DNA from: Sorex araneus
Taxonomy: Eukaryota; Chordata; Mammalia; Eulipotyphla; Soricidae
Assembly: GCF_027595985.1 (NCBI RefSeq)
Contig: NC_073305.1
Span: 85,988,626-86,052,625 of the forward strand
DNA length: 64,000 bases
Direction of reading: 5' to 3'
Shown: piece after piece, positions 1 through 11,376 of the stretch
Position numbering within the stretch: position 1 is the stretch's first letter
Layout: every line of letters begins with the position of its first letter
Made by a program: the position numbers and the translations under genes
The notes under the pieces: generated by a model
The model's database searches: none
What the model was told of the DNA's origin: nothing
The model's input: only the letters and a program-made list of their open reading frames with translations

Positions 1-32
1 GTGCACTGCCCACTGTACTATCTGGTCCCATT
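1..32 (-). mobile_element. SOR-type SINE, head end only, cut by window edge
   Basis: The first 32 bases read as the reverse complement of the 5' head of the tRNA-derived SINE (compare the ends of the copies at 6741-6992 and 14477-14726). The rest lies outside the window. Confidence 0.6.
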
Positions 33-218
33 CATTTTTTTTTGTTTGTTTGTTTGCTTTTGGGAGTGCATTTGATAGTGTGTAGGGGTTACTCCTGGCT
101 TTGTACTGAAGGATCCCGTCTGGCAGGCTCTGGGATCATATGGTGTGACAAGGATTGAACCTGGGTCTACTGCAGGCAAGACAAGCACTCTACTCACTGT
201 ATTATCGCTCCCATCCCC
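33..218 (-). mobile_element. SOR-type SINE, short form (A-tailed)
   Basis: A T-rich tract at 35-60 is the A-tail on the minus strand. It is followed by the short-form body and the tRNA-like head ending near 218. The B-box-like region (GGTTCAATCC on the minus strand) is visible around 150-165. It abuts another SINE head at 1-32, so two copies lie in tandem. Confidence 0.85.
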
Positions 219-1001
219 AGGCTTGGCTTTTTGATGGCCCAATTAACTTTTATTTGGCAGCACTTCTTCACAGATTTCATATGTACAGTTGTATTTTATG
301 TATTATTTATGAGATAAAAATTATAACTTGGAATTTCCAGTTACCATCATGTAGTAAGTCAGGCAGTGACTATTTCATGGACAAGAGGAAAAGATGATCT
401 GGCATCTTTTGTTGCAACTTCTTGGTTTAAACTTTCAACGGGCATCAAAATTACTAAAAAAAAAATGTAATATCTTCTGGGCAGTATGATCTGACTTCTT
501 GGTACTGCTGTCGGGTTCATCCTGTCCTCTTAACAGAAATGTTCTCCCACTTATAGCAACTAACGTAGCAGCTGCATTTTCTTATTTATAAAATATTATG
601 TTATATTATACCTATATGGTTTTACCTTATTTTAAAAACTTTGTTGGATTCATTTTGACTGGATAAGTGAAGCCTAGGGAATTTGGTCACATCGTCAGCA
701 ACATTCCCTGTCCATGCTGGAGGCTGTGAAGAAACTCAGGAGGAAAGTCAGGATCCTGGAGAACAGGGCAAGGAAGATAAAGAAGGAAAGTGTAGGGCAC
801 CAGCTGGGATCTGAGAGAAGGGGGAGCTACTCTAACCCCAGGCTCTCCTCCAAAACCCTTGGGATACTGTGCTACATCAGGAGTAAAATGAGAAGGATGA
901 GTAATTATGTTATTAAAATAAGTTATGCACTTTTAAAATCAGGAACATATTATTTTATTTTTTGGCCAGCAATTAGCTAATAGCTAAAGTACTGACATGC
1001 T
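219..1001. other. unique sequence, no gene seen
   Basis: AT-rich single-copy DNA. The 88-codon open frame at 714-980 (+) is rich in Lys/Arg, matches nothing I know and has no flanking splice signals I would trust. Confidence 0.5.
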
Positions 1002-1014
1002 ACACACACACACG

Positions 1015-1050
<36 letters not shown>
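1002..1050. repeat. (CA)n(TA)n microsatellite
   Basis: Alternating CA repeat (about 1002-1018) passing into an almost pure TA repeat. Confidence 0.95.
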
Positions 1051-1052
<2 letters not shown>

Positions 1053-1087
1053 CAAACACTTAGACATTTTACATTTTAAATGATCTA

Positions 1088-1262
1088 TTTGGGTACTTGA
1101 GATATCATGAAAAAGGTAAGGCACTTTGCCTTGCATACAACTGACAGTTTCATCCCTAGCACCACACATGCCCTCTCCCCACCCCCAGGCTAGCACCATT
1201 AGGCTCACAGCTCAGAGCTAGGAGTATGCCCAGAGTACAGTCTGGTGTCGCCTCCCCCAAAA
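1088..1262 (+). mobile_element. SOR-type SINE, short form, strongly diverged
   Basis: The phrases GCACTTTGCCTTGCAT and a CTAGCACCA stretch align with the SINE head and body, and the copy ends in an A-rich run (CCCCCAAAACG). Many substitutions point to an old copy. Confidence 0.6.
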
Positions 1263-1319
1263 CGAAAAACAAATTAACATAAAATCTCATTGCTTTGTTC
1301 AGAGTTTTCATGAGGGTTT

Positions 1320-1460
1320 GGGGAAAGAGTACAGGAATTGAGGTATATGCCTTGCATGCTGTGATTCCAGCATCATATGGTCCCCTAAGCATCTCTAGGT
1401 ACAGCTATAAAAACTTCCTGAGCACCCCAGGTCTGGCTACTCCCCAGCAGTGGAAGGTCT
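1320..1460 (+). mobile_element. SOR-type SINE, short form, diverged
   Basis: GCCTTGCATGC and CATATGGTCCCCTAAGCA are diagnostic words of the short-form SINE. The edges are approximate and no TSD is evident. Confidence 0.6.
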
Positions 1461-1740
1461 GAGGAACAAGGAAGTCTTGAGTCCGAGTGTTGATTGCCGG
1501 CTCAGTGGGATGAGAATCACTGGGAGTGGCCTTTGGGTTCTCTGAGAACCACTTGGAAGGCATCCTGCTTCAAAAAACATTCCTATGATGGAATTTCCTT
1601 AGAGATCTATGTCAACATACTAAAAGGTAAAAATATTTTTGTACTTGGACATTAAAAGTAAATTTATTTTGTTATAGGTATTCTAAGGTTAATTAATAAG
1701 ATACTATCTGGGTCAGGATTGGCATTACTATTAAGATCAG

Positions 1741-1987
1741 GGGAATGGAGCAATAGCACAGCAGGCTGAGCATTTGCCTTGCATGCAGCCGACTGGGGTT
1801 TGATTCCTCCTTCCCTCTCGGAGAGCCCGGCATGCTCTGAGAGTATCCTGCTCGTACAGTAGAACCTGGCAAGCTATCCATGGCATATTTAATATGCCCA
1901 AAACAGTAACTACAAATCTCACAATGGAGACGTTACTGGTGCCCGCTCGAGCAAATTGATGAACAACAGGATGACAGTGCTAAAATG
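1741..1987 (+). mobile_element. SOR-type SINE, long form with RTE-like tail
   Basis: Full-length long form: tRNA-like head (1741-1800), a specific body with two GGCAAGCTA-like words, then the tail GGAGACGTTACTGG...GAGCAAATTGATGAACAAC. It ends without poly-A. It is flanked by a 13-16 bp direct repeat, CTATTAAGATCAGGGG, at 1728-1743 and 1988-2003 (the last three Gs are ambiguous with the SINE start). Confidence 0.95.
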
Positions 1988-2034
1988 CTATTAAGATCAG
2001 GGGTCTTGTTTTGATGGGTTCCATTAATCCAACT

Positions 2035-2085
2035 GGTATTTATTGAGCACATACTATACCCACCTGCAACTGAGATGGTTTAGAC
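2035..2085 (-). repeat. MIR/L2-like 3'-end relic
   Basis: The phrase TTTATTGAGCACATACTATA resembles the well-known MIR/L2 terminal motif. It is short and old. Confidence 0.4.
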
Positions 2086-2262
2086 TAGTGGTTTGCAGAC
2101 TATGTCCCACGTATCAAATCCAGCTTTCTGTCTGCTTTTTGAATGTAAAGCTGCATTGGGACCTTCCTGCCCATTGATTAACATATCACCTGTGTTTGTT
2201 TCTCTACTGGAGACAAAATGAGCCACAAAATCTTATATATTTGCCAGCCAATGCTCTATGGA
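2086..2262 (+). repeat. possible ancient DNA-transposon relic
   Basis: The segment from GTGGTTTGCAGACTATG to AAAATCTTATATATTTGCC resembles, from memory, a mammal-wide non-autonomous DNA transposon whose ends read GTTTGCAAACTATGGCCC and TAAAATATTTACTATCTGGCC. The family is not identified with certainty. Confidence 0.4.
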
Positions 2263-2404
2263 TAAAATTTGTATCCTCTGGTTCATATTATCAGAGATAT
2301 TGTACCTGATTTAGTTTCCTGATCTGAATAACAAGAACCTAAATGCCTACGGTGTCTAACTAATGGTGATTTTCTATCTTTACAAAACTAAGTATTTTGT
2401 TTAG

Positions 2405-2566
2405 TTTCTGCCACACCTGATGATTCTCAGGGCTTGATTCTAGGTCTGTACTCAGGGATTACTCCTGATGGTACACAGGGGAAAATATGTGATGCTGGGA
2501 TCAACTCAGGGTCAGTCATATGCCCACATGCAAGCAGCTTAACCTCTGTACATCTCCCTGGCACTG
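2405..2566 (-). mobile_element. SOR-type SINE, short form, diverged
   Basis: Reverse-strand short-form body (GGGATTACTCCTGATGG, GATGCTGGGATCAACTC) and a decayed head ending near 2566. Confidence 0.7.
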
Positions 2567-2604
2567 AAAAGCAATATGAATGAAGAATGTTAGCTATGGG
2601 ATAC

Positions 2605-2760
2605 TGAGCACACACTATGAGTTAATTGCTTCACTGTGTACATGATCTGGATGATCTCACTGAATTTTCACAAGGTCCCTGTCATCCTGGGTTCCATGTG
2701 GCATGTTAAAAAGCTGAGTCCAGAGAACCTAATTTTGATGGCAAGCATGACACTGTCAAA
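2605..2760 (+). repeat. possible MIR relic
   Basis: The order CTCACTGAATTTTCACAAGG ... AAAAAGCTGAGTCCAGAGA recalls the MIR core (CTCATTTAATCCTCACAAC ... AAACTGAGGCACAGAGA). Only this loose pattern supports it. Confidence 0.35.
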
Positions 2761-4401
2761 TGCAGAGTTCGGTTCCCTTGCTTGGAGAGCTGTTCTCAGT
2801 TCTCTCCCTTTATCTGTGTGACGAGGATTGGTCTCTTGTCAGGGCTGAAGGAGGAAGTGGTAGGAAAGCCAGTGTGGAGCCCAGACATTACACACACAGC
2901 AGTGTCTTCATAATACTAGATTGTTTTGAAATCATATTGAAGAAATTAGTTTACCACAGTCACGCCACCAGTGGATTTTAAATATATTTCAGCAATTAGT
3001 TGCTCTGAGTGTATTTATTCTTTATGAGATCCCAGGTCCAGTGATCTAAAAGAAGTCGTAGAATTTTATGTCAGTGGAGTGCCGTGTTATTGCTCTAGTG
3101 TCTGAATCTCATAATTCAGCAACTTAACTCTCCCTGTCCTATATGTCTAACAAAGTATCAAAGGCTACACATTTGATGTAGAACGCTCAATATTAAATGC
3201 TTCATTTTGCATGTTATACATGTCTTAAAGTGGCATATGCTCTGAAAGATATTTGGGGGAGGCGGAGGGAGTGGGTTGGTAAGTAACCACTCTAACTGAA
3301 GAGTCATTTTCTGTTTAAATGCTGTTCCATTAATTCAAGTGACATTTTGACAATAGCATGCTGTCAGTCCAATGGTTTGACCTATACAACAATCTCTAAT
3401 TATTACTAATTAAATAATTAATTATTCATAGAAGTGCGTTCCATTAGCATAGCAGAGATGCGTTGGAATATGAGTTATATGTGGTTTATGAATCTTCAGA
3501 AAATAGATTCTTTAATAAATTAATAAAGGGGCTCTGGGGTTTCATTAAAAGGTGGCTGGAGGGTGTGCTTGCCTGTTTCCAAGGAGACCACAGGTGGTTC
3601 GTTGCTTTTTTTTTTAAGTTAAACTTGTTTGGGCTAGATGATTTTTTTTACCCTTTTCTCACTGCTCTGTCCTCAGGCAGAGAATGGAACATTTTAATGA
3701 AACCCCTGTTGTCTTCATATCACTTTGATCCCCCTGTGTTCTCTCTACTCTACACATTGGCCAGTCGGATGAAGGGTTTCAGAATTTTTCCCCCCAGTAT
3801 TAAAAACCGTGGCGTGCCCTCCATGAATAAACAACATTGCGGTGGAGACCCGGTGAAGAAAAAGGCAGAGCAAACAAAGGGATGAAGGAACGTGCATAAA
3901 TTCAAATGACACGGGCCTCATTTACCCACTTAATTACCCTGACTCCTGACTCTGTTAGCCACTGCGATCATTTTTCCAGTTAAGGCTGATTTAAAGAACT
4001 TAGAGAAAAATAGGCTCATCCATTTCACCCCCCTCCTCAACAATCTCTTTGCCACATGGAGTTCTGCTTCTTCCTTATCTCACAGTCATAATGATCATGG
4101 TAATATTAATATCTTCTAGTACTGCTCACTAAATAGTGATAAAAATAGTAATATTAATGTTTTCTAACATCCATTTTTGATGCTCTGAGGCACATTATAA
4201 ATTCTGTCTTTGTTTAAGCAGTGGGGAACCCACAAAATATCATTACGTTTATCATTAGAACCCAAGGGCACTCTCCAGTATCTGAAACCTAAGTGAGTCT
4301 GTGTAAGCCAGCAATTCCAGGCCCATGTGCGAAACAACAATTTTTTAAAAAAGAATAACCTGGAATTTTCTATATTATTTCAATGTTTGACCTATTTTAA
4401 G
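2761..4401. other. unique sequence, possibly including a conserved non-coding stretch
   Basis: No repeat or gene is recognised. The 140-codon open frame at 3463-3885 (+) is the longest non-repeat frame nearby, but its translation (Phe/Leu-rich, then basic) matches no family I know. Several TAATTA words occur at 3405-3425 and 3930-3940. See findings. Confidence 0.45.
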
Positions 4402-4406
4402 ACACA

Positions 4407-4488
<82 letters not shown>
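4402..4488. repeat. (CA)n(TA)n microsatellite
   Basis: About 24 CA units followed by about 18 TA units, directly upstream of a SINE. Confidence 0.97.
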
Positions 4489-4490
<2 letters not shown>

Positions 4491-4493
4491 GAT

Positions 4494-4745
4494 TTAGGAC
4501 TGGAGTGATAGCACAGCCAGTAGGGTGTTTGCCTTGCACATGGCCAACCCAGGTTCCATTCCTCTGTCCCTCTCGGAGAGCCCGGCAAGCTTCCGAGAGT
4601 ATCCCACCCACATGGCAGAGCCTGGCAAGCTCCCCGTGGTATATTCCATATGCCTAAACAGTAACAAGTCTCACAATGGAGACATTATTGGTGCCCGCTT
4701 GAGCAAATCAGTGAACAATGGGACGACAGTGCTATAGTGCAGTGC
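4494..4745 (+). mobile_element. SOR-type SINE, long form
   Basis: Head, long-form body (CTCTCGGAGAGCCCGGCAAG) and RTE-like tail (GGAGACATTATTGGTGCCCG), ending in GACGACAGTGCTATAGTGC, i.e. short tandem ACAGTG-like units rather than poly-A. Confidence 0.95.
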
Positions 4746-4966
4746 TATTATAATTTAATGGTAATTTTCATCAATGATAGAGGAACTTATTTCTTTCTGG
4801 AATCAGCCACAATCAGAAAGATAAATTCTTCTTTCCCCATGCTCTCTGTTCCTTTCTTTACAGAGAGGGGAGATGGAGCTCCATGCAGCAACAATAGTCT
4901 GCCTTCTGTGACCCAGGAGCCATTCTTTTCCTAGGTGGCACTGAATCCAAATGCCTAATGGCAGAA

Positions 4967-4988
4967 AGAAAGAAAGAAAGAAAGAAAT
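4967..4988. repeat. (AAAG)n microsatellite
   Basis: Five or six AGAA/AAAG units in a row. Confidence 0.9.
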
Positions 4989-6690
4989 AATGACCTCCCC
5001 AACCCCACCCCTGAAACTCTCCTGGACTATGCTGAAGAAGGCAAAGAGAAAACGCTGAGGACATTTTCCTTACTAATGGGGCCTGCTAAGTAAAAACAAA
5101 GCTTCCCTGGAAAACTGTAAAAGAAAATACCCTGTAGCAGTGGGCTTAATTTTCTGACATTTCCTTTTACCTCTCTCCTTTACTTATGAAGAACCTGCTT
5201 CGAGCTTGAGCGTGGCCCGAGCCCTCTGCTGTGGCTGCCATAGAGCTGAGAATGGGAACTGGAAGACTTGGCCCTAGACCAATACGATGTGATTTTCCTC
5301 ATTTTTTCCCTCAGATCCCTGCATTTGATGAGTTTATATTTGTTATTTTGTTTTATTGATTTATTCGTCACATTTTAAAATTTTTCTTTTTTTAGTCCAG
5401 ATTTATTCTTTTTTCCTACTCTCCATCTTCATGAAAATCCACCCCTCACCGTACTTTTTCTACCTGGTTATTTTTCTTGAAGTTGACTGGTAAGTAGGCT
5501 TTTCATTTTTTTTTAAATTTGGCAAAATATATAGATGGCACTACTAGTTTATAAGTATCTGGGCTGAAACATACAATCAAGAGAGGTAAAATAATATCAA
5601 GTCATTAAAGTTAATTGCTAACACAAACGGATGTTTACTAATACTTATTATAGGTATACGGATCACTTTAGGAAAATATTATCAACCCCATAGGCCTCCA
5701 AGACACCACCTTCCTTTCTGAAAAAATGAACTCAGAGAAGATTAAAGCCTTAATTAAACACATACTTTATTCCTGTATTTAGTTTTCACAAACTACATCC
5801 TTTTAATATAAAACTGACGTTCTGGCATCACTCACATGCCCAGAAGAGTCAGATAATCAACAACAGTTTATAATAACATTGCACTAGAATAATTAATAAA
5901 GTCTGAAGTTCACTGAAAAAACAGTATGTATTCTCCAATTATGCAATGAAGAGTTATTCATTACTATATATGACATTTAAAAGTTGCCAAACTATACATT
6001 TAGAGAAATCAATGAAGTATTTAAGGATTTGTCTTAACTTTGCCCACTTCATAATTTGGGCTCCTATTTTTCTTAAATATTGTTATCTTTTTGTCCTCTT
6101 CTGTTTCACTAGATTATATTTACTTTTCAAATTTGCAGAGTTTCAAAACTACACAGACCCCATAGTAAATTCAAGCTTTATTAATGTCAGAAAAAAAATA
6201 GTGTCCTATACTGTACATCTAAGTTAATGATATTTTTCTAGATAATGCATTGTCCATTACCTCCAGATTCCTAAGAAGTAAAAGTTAGGTGATATCTTAA
6301 AATTCTTCCCACGCTTCTGAGTCATCATTACCTTACCAGTCTGATATGCCAGGTCAGTGAATTACTGCTTCCCTATAAAATCAAAGAAAGAAGTTAGTAA
6401 TTTTCTTTTGTTCAGTTCCACGTTTTTAAGCTTTTTGAGACTGCCTTTATCCATCTGTTAGGGACCATCATACTGTTATTTCATCCATGAGTCCATCTAC
6501 TAAAAGTTTTCCAAATGCTATGACAAAACCAATACTTTGAATTTTACTTGCCTGTTTGAAAATGACAATGGAAACCTTAAAATGAATTATTTAATTGTCT
6601 GAGATGCTTTAATGCTTGACTCAAAGACATTGAAAGTTATGAAGTTTCTTCAAATAGACTTCAAATTCAACACTGACTTTCTCTTAAATA
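4989..6690. other. unique AT-rich sequence
   Basis: No gene or repeat is recognised. The 93-codon frame at 5946-6227 (+) is hydrophobic AT-rich translation without recognisable domains. Confidence 0.5.
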
Positions 6691-6730
6691 CAGATTCATC
6701 TTTTGACACCCAGATTCATCTTGCGACACT
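6691..6730. repeat. 20-bp tandem duplication
   Basis: CAGATTCATCTTTTGACACC is followed directly by a copy with three mismatches. Confidence 0.85.
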
Positions 6731-6740
6731 CAAAACTGGA

Positions 6741-6992
6741 TCACTATCGCTGTCACTGTCATCCTGTTGCTCCTCGATTTGCTCAATGCAGACACCAGTA
6801 ACATCTCCATTATGAGACTTGTTGTTACTGTTTTGGGCATATCAAATATGCCATGGGTAGCTTGTCAGGCTCTGCCATGAGGGCAGGATACTCTTGGTAG
6901 CTTGCCAACCTCTCCGAGAGGGAGGGAAGAATCGAACCCAGGTCAGCCATGTACAAGGCAAACACCCTACCTGCTTGCTATCGTTCCAGCTC
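6741..6992 (-). mobile_element. SOR-type SINE, long form
   Basis: Complete minus-strand long form: tail (GTCATCCTGTTGCTCCTCGA ... CCAGTAACATCTCCATT), body (GGTAGCTTGTCAGGCTC) and head ending GCTATCGTTCCAGC. Confidence 0.93.
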
Positions 6993-7029
6993 AAGATTGG
7001 ATACTCTACTTAAATTAGCTTTTGGCTTC

Positions 7030-7235
7030 CCCAGAATTGCAAGAAATGTTACTTCATTTAACATGATGTCTTCTAATTTCATCCATGTTACAGTAAATTG
7101 CATAATTTCATCATTTCTTACAGCTGTGTGGTAGTCCATTGTGTATGTATACTACATCTTCATGACTCACTTTGATATTGTTGGACATCTAGGTTGATTC
7201 CAAATCTTAGCTATTTCTAAGGACCATTTCAGTAC
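7030..7235 (-). mobile_element. old L1 fragment (end of ORF2 region)
   Basis: The words TTCATCCATGTTACAG, TGTGGTAGTCCATTGTG and TTGATTCCAAATCTTAGCTA are the reverse complement of the L1 ORF2 C-terminal region (compare 30000-30150). It is diverged and abuts the SINE at 6741-6992. Confidence 0.65.
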
Positions 7236-7244
7236 ATTTAACAT

Positions 7245-7410
7245 CAGGGCCAGAGCAATAATACAGCAGGTAGGGGTAGGGCGTTTGCCTTACATGCATC
7301 TTACATGGATTCAATCCCAGGTGGTTCCCAAGAACTGCCAGGAGTGATTCCTGAGTGCAGAGCCAGGAATAAGTCCTGAATGTAGCCTAAAAATTGAAAT
7401 AAATAAATAA
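7245..7410 (+). mobile_element. SOR-type SINE, short form
   Basis: Head with an 8-bp internal duplication (GGTAGGGGTAGGG), short body (GCCAGGAGTGATTCCTGAGT) and an AAATAAAT-type A-rich tail. Confidence 0.85.
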
Positions 7411-7761
7411 AATGCACTAGCATGTTGTTGAGCACAAAACAATAAATTTATGACATTGAATAAATAAGTTAAATATACTTATTGAATGGTACAGCACAGT
7501 TTCTTTTGAGACCAATGAGGAGACTTTAAAGATTACCCTTGCCAAGGACAGGCACAGCTCACAATTTAATCAAATGAATTTCATTTGACCCCAACACACT
7601 CACTTTGGTATCCTATTCTTTACAATTATGCAGCCTAAATTCTAGGTGTAATAGGATCTAAATATTAAAATATATCCCTCTTATGACCTTCGTTCATCTT
7701 CATCTTTCCTTATCATGTCGATGTTCCACTTTACCATCATCTAATTTTCCATGATATTCAT

Positions 7762-7971
7762 ATTCTAGATCAGTGTTTCTTAACCTTGTATGAACTGTAT
7801 TCCCATAATGACATTGTTTTCACATGTGTGGCCCTGCCTATCCTACTGATTGGTGCTATAATTTCTTCTTTATGGTCCCATGTTTATGTTCATGTAATTT
7901 CACCTGTGAATCCTTGGAATATCCTGGACAAAAGGAGGTCATATGGTCCCTAGTTGAGAAACTATTTTAGA
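7762..7971. mobile_element. candidate hAT-type MITE
   Basis: The left end CAGTGTTTCTTAACC (7771-7785) and the right end GTTGAGAAACT (7953-7963) form imperfect terminal inverted repeats. ATTCTAGA (7762-7769) and ATTTTAGA (7964-7971) would be an 8-bp TSD with one mismatch, the size expected for hAT elements. There is no coding sequence inside. Confidence 0.5.
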
Positions 7972-10084
7972 CCATATTCCTCCAAATGTCTACTTGAAGG
8001 GATTTAATTTTCTAGCAAAGAAGTCTTTGTTTTTCTTATAATAATTATAATGAGCAATGATAATAATTGTGATAATTCATACTTTAATTTACCTTTATGG
8101 TGCTGATAAGTGCTCATTCACATTTTCAAAGGCACTTTGCATCTAATATGAAATAATAATTATATAAAAGTTGTCATAATAGTAATAGTCATACATAGGA
8201 GGAAATACTTTTTGACATTGAAACTTTGACAAAAATACTTTTTGACATTGACAGTATATCTAAAATTTGGCCATATTTCTCTTATTCTGGTTTCCTTATT
8301 TATGGCACTTAATAATTTTGGGGTTACTGGTGTGGTCAGACCATCATCTTCTGAATGCCTAGAGAACATTTTAACTGGATTCCAATGATGAATTTTCTTA
8401 GCCTACTACTTCTATGGAACTTTCCATACACTTAGTAACTTAAAGTCAGACAAATCTTTTCACAGTTATATCATAAATTAAGTATAATGGTCACTGGATT
8501 TAAGTCATAATTCCAGTTACTTTCCTTTATGGAAACTCTAAAAGAAATAATTTCCCTTTCTATTTCTAGTTTCTATGAGTTACATTCACTCATGGCTTTT
8601 GGCTCTTTTTCTTTTTCAAAGCCACATTTATTGTATACCTATGTCATCTTTCCTATAGTAATATCTTTTTGAATACAACAAGAAAGTTGCTGTACCCTAT
8701 AATAATTCATATTACTATACTGGACAAATGCAGTTGGTCTCTGTCTTCTCATTTTAAAACCTACAACCTTACTCACATCTGCAAAACCACTTGTCTTATG
8801 TTCTGGGATTATACCAATGGAAGGCATTCTTATTCCTACCACATTCCTATGATGATAAAACATTTTAGCAGGAGAATATAGTCCAGAAAGGAGAAATCAG
8901 AAGCATCAATACTGTATCACATCAACACTAACACTAAAGGAAAAGTTAACCTTAACTATTTAAAAATGTAATAGAAGGAGAGTGGGATTATAGAATTAAG
9001 AATTAAGAATAAGATCAGGGATTATAGAGCACCTCAGGACTGGTCAAAGCAATGACACCATACTAGAACATTAACTGAATGGGCAAGAAGAGTGAGTAGT
9101 TACCATTTACTGCATAAAGGACTGCTAGACATATATCCTAGTGTTTGATATATGTAATATAGTCAATCTTGGATGACCTAAGAGAGAGAATTTGGGTAAT
9201 GAATACTAAGACATCACACATATCCTGTCCTCTTGCAATGTTTTGCTGGTGCCATCCCAGTTCATGATTCTCTTCTCTCCTCAATCTGAGCTCAATTGGG
9301 TGAACAAAAAGGGAGAGTTCAGTAAAGATAGCTAGATTAGATAGAAGTGAAAAGTGATTTTTGCATGGCAAATGTATAAAATGTACCGTATAAAATGGTA
9401 GACATGATATCTTGTTGGAGTATAAAGGCAGCTTTGGAAAAGATGATGATATGCAAAGGCAAAAACAACAATTTGTAAACAACTAAGTACTTTCTTTTTT
9501 TGGTCTTTCTTCTATGTGATGCTCGGTGAGCCTGTGATTTAGTGGATGGGGTTATTTTTGGCAAACTAGACTAGAAGTTCAGTGCAAGGATCCAATGATG
9601 TGCTATGTAGAGCCCTTCTAAAATTACCTGGGAATAACCTGATCATGCTAGAGGTTCTCAGGAACCCCTAGGATTTCACTATTGATATTCAGGGGAACAT
9701 GTATTGCCAGTTATGAAAGTGACATTGGCTCCATGAAAAGCATGTACATTAACCTGTGTTTTAACTCTCTGTCCCCACTAGCTTTTTTTTCCTTAAAAAA
9801 TACCTGTTTTATAGATACTTATCTTAATGCCCAGAACTATCCTTCTTAAAATACATTTGCTCTCTGTTCAGAAGAAAAGAATAGCTTCTTCAAAACAAGT
9901 CATATCAGAGAGTGTTGGAGCTTGATGAATACTGTGCCAAAACCAAAACAGTGATATTGATAGATGGTAAATCTGTCTGTAGGAGCACCTCATGCACACA
10001 ATTTCTCTGGCCAAGTGCCAACATTTCCCTACAATTAGTCAAGGAATTGGAGAATGGTAAGACATTTATATTCATCGAGCAAAC
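7972..10084. other. unique AT-rich sequence
   Basis: No gene or repeat is recognised apart from small imperfect repeats (ACTTTTTGACATTGA at 8208 and 8237). The open frames here (up to 114 codons at 9138-9482, minus) have no recognisable domain. Confidence 0.5.
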
Positions 10085-10200
10085 TGAGTTTGACATTTTG
10101 TGTATATTACTTAACAAAATGTTCACATACACCCGAAGGCAAGCATTATTATCCCCCTTTCACTGATGAATAAATGGATATTTGTCTACTTATGTGAGCA
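10085..10200 (+). repeat. possible MIR relic
   Basis: GCATTATTATCCCCCTTTCA followed by GATGAATAAATGG recalls the MIR core TATTATCCCCATTTTACAGATGAGG. Confidence 0.4.
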
Positions 10201-11081
10201 GTCTTACAAAGTATAGAAATATGGTGTTAAATAAATTGTCGTCTCTTATCTGGAGTAGGAACACATTAAAGATCACCTATGTGACACATGGATATGAAGG
10301 AGAAATATGGTTTTGAAAACTGGCCTACATTTTTCCTTTGACTTGGGCTCACGCTTTCTCACATGATACTGCAGCTCCCTGCCCTTGCTTGATTCTTCTA
10401 GCTATGCTACCACTGAAACAGGAGCATGTTCCACAGAAACTTTTTTGATAATCAAGATAGGACTGAATTATTGAATCAGAACCCAACCAGATACTAGCAC
10501 ATCGAACAGAAGATGGAATGTATCTTCTTTTTCTTTATTGAGGTCTCTCTGAATAACAGGAGTAAAAAAGGAAGACATAAGAATTTTCTTTGCATTAATT
10601 ATCAAGTGTCTTACTTTATGGAATATTACGAGTGAAGAGAAAATTTTGTCGCTCAGACCTTTTCCATCCTGTGGATGTGGAATTTTCTAATAGATCACAT
10701 ACTATAAACCCACTCAAACATATGCACATAGAGATGTACGTAGCTTCAATCTCAGTTCAGGTTTTAAAATTTCAACCCAGTATTATGAATTTTGATTTTC
10801 AATGGTTGAGTAATCCTGAAGTGCATTTAGACCAGTGTAGAATAGTGGAGCAGTTAGAACACACTCTCAGTGCTAGGACTTTAAAATGATCATGTTGTGC
10901 TCTGAAGTATAGGACCCCAGGTTCTCGGTAGAGTGTCTCTGAAATTCTTGATACATTTGGTTGTATTTGTTTATTGTGAGAGTATCATTATCTCTTTGCT
11001 TGTCTTAAGGCCTAAATGTAGCTTAAATGCGGTGATATTTTAATATCTGACATTTTTAGAGTTAAATTATCTCAGGCAATT

Positions 11082-11376
11082 AGTTAATCCAGTTTTTTTT
11101 AAAATCTTTTAAATTTTATTGAGTCACCATGAGATAGTTACAAGCTTTCATATTTGGGTTACAGTCTCACAATGATCAAACACCCATCCCTCCACCAGTG
11201 CACATTCCCCACCACCAATATCGTGGGTATACCTCCCCCTTTCCTACCCTCTCCCTGCTTCTATGGCAGACAATATTCCCATACTCTCTACTTTGGGTAT
11301 TATAGCTTGCAACACAGACATAGAGTTGAATATCCTGTCACAGATCCCCAAATATATGGCCAGTTAATCCAGTTTT
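11082..11376 (-). mobile_element. 5'-truncated L1, 3'UTR only, with TSDs
   Basis: The L1 3'UTR in reverse (GATCAAACACCCATCCCTCC, GCACATTCCCCACCACCAAT) occupies 11097-11361. It is flanked by a perfect 15-bp TSD, AGTTAATCCAGTTTT, at 11082-11096 and 11362-11376. Insertion length is about 265 bp. Confidence 0.95.

Noticed and set aside
714..980. Lys/Arg-rich 88-codon frame
   Set aside because: No homology and no supporting signals; probably chance.
3463..3885. 140-codon open frame as a possible gene
   Set aside because: No recognisable domain, no splice or promoter context, and the length is within chance for a 64-kb window.
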